Source of the DNA: Hyaloscypha bicolor E
Taxonomy: Eukaryota; Ascomycota; Leotiomycetes; Helotiales; Hyaloscyphaceae
Direction: 5' to 3'
Assembly (NCBI RefSeq): GCF_002865645.1
Contig: NW_020194627.1
Coordinates: 1,054,001 to 1,118,000 of the forward strand
Length of the DNA: 64,000 bases
Both the position numbers and the translations under genes were made by a program. Below, piece by piece: positions 63,518-64,000 of this stretch (position 1 is the first letter of the stretch; each line of letters begins with the position of its first letter). Below the pieces are notes generated by a model. It was not told the DNA's origin and ran no database searches. It was given only the letters and a program-made list of their open reading frames with translations.

Positions 63518-64000
63518 CTACCATAGTCCTACGCGGACGGGTAGATTACCTGAAGGTGCGCCATATGTGCCATTCAGAAGTTGGTTGCGGATCGAGTTAG
63601 GATCACTGGAACCGCCTCCACCACCCACACCGCCCATCCAACTCAGTTCCGATCCAAGAGCATTGACAGCGACCTGCATTCGACCACCGCTCTGCTCGTT
63701 GTGCTTCTGAAGTCTCTGGTCCCATCCGCCGGAATGTAGCTGGAAGCCTCCTCCGCGCTTCGATGCCTCACTGATGACTAGAGCCCAAGCCCTCGAAATC
63801 TCGTCGTAAGCATTGTCTTTGTGGTGTTTATGTGATTGACTGTCCCATTCCGGGAGGTCGTGAATGACTTTCGTTGCGTTATCGAGGTAGTTGAGGGAGA
63901 CGGTAGGTTGGGTTTCGTGCGGGGGTAGGTAATGCGGCGTAAAGTCGGTCAGGGCTTCGATGAGATCAAGCAACGGTTGCTTGACTCGATTGTAGGCATA
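63518..64000 (-). CDS. STS1: Nuclear proteasome tethering factor Sts1/Cut8, C-terminal part (5' end outside window)
   Basis: Sts1/Cut8 anchors the 26S proteasome at the nuclear envelope/interior and is needed for nuclear protein turnover and chromosome segregation. The visible 160 codons are open to the window edge and end at a stop (63518-63520). They contain the helical core of the family: LIEALTDFTPHYLPP, LNYLDNATKVIHDLPEWD, DEISRAWALVISEASKRGGG and GGWDQRLQKHNEQSGGR. The C-terminus is a Gly-rich linker and PVRVGLW. The Lys-rich N-terminal segment that binds proteasome and is ubiquitinated in the yeast proteins is not in the window. No intron is seen in this part. Confidence 0.92.
   Translation of the reverse strand, partial: YAYNRVKQPLLDLIEALTDFTPHYLPPHETQPTVSLNYLDNATKVIHDLPEWDSQSHKHHKDNAYDEISRAWALVISEASKRGGGFQLHSGGWDQRLQKHNEQSGGRMQVAVNALGSELSWMGGVGGGGGSSDPNSIRNQLLNGTYGAPSGNLPVRVGLW

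Overview
The window reads as nuclear DNA of a filamentous ascomycete (Pezizomycotina). Two very different halves meet at about 53.8-54.0 kb. The left 54 kb is extremely AT-rich and CpA/TpG are almost absent. It is packed with LTR retrotransposons whose reading frames are broken by stops standing where Gln or Trp codons are expected, and by Cys->Tyr, His->Tyr, Asp->Asn and Gly->Arg changes. This is the signature of repeat-induced point mutation (RIP). The right 10 kb has balanced composition and carries five intron-containing housekeeping genes. The layout fits a bipartite, AT-isochore genome as known from several Dothideomycetes and Leotiomycetes; I cannot place the species.

AT-rich half, left to right. 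(a) 1-1887: 3' part of a chromodomain Ty3/Gypsy element with a long 3' LTR holding a 27-bp tandem array. (b) 4560-10993: a complete but dead Ty1/Copia element with a GTAAT target-site duplication. (c) 13033-26070: a 13-kb Gypsy-type element on the minus strand. (d) 29265-49170: a second copy of the same 13-kb element, split by (e) a younger 6725-bp Gypsy element at 36860-43584 with 290-bp LTRs and an AGTTC duplication. (f) 49566-54006: a nest of three further fragments of the family in (e), one interrupted by (g) a 1.85-kb Copia-like element that keeps only a gag remnant. The 13-kb element carries about 4.6 kb downstream of its integrase, including a broken long frame I cannot identify; it is the best candidate for something undescribed.

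Transition zone, 54.0-55.9 kb. An 878-bp terminal-inverted-repeat element is itself interrupted by a 216-bp solo LTR with a perfect 5-bp duplication. A 65-bp perfect inverted repeat with a 22-bp loop follows, then the upstream region of the first gene. An RTCACGTG octamer recurs here, in the LTRs and upstream of RAD52.

Genic half. In order: a sphingolipid delta-4 (dihydroceramide) desaturase (+); a VAP/Scs2 ER-membrane contact-site protein with seven coding exons (-); a UBA - C2H2 finger - coiled coil - UBX adaptor (+), divergent from the VAP gene; the recombination mediator RAD52 (-), whose first coding exon is 8 nt; and the 3' part of the nuclear proteasome tether STS1/Cut8 (-), cut by the window edge. 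These are dispersed single-copy core genes and show no sign of a cluster. Two of them (desaturase and VAP) act at the ER on lipids, and two (UBX and STS1) act in ubiquitin-proteasome handling.
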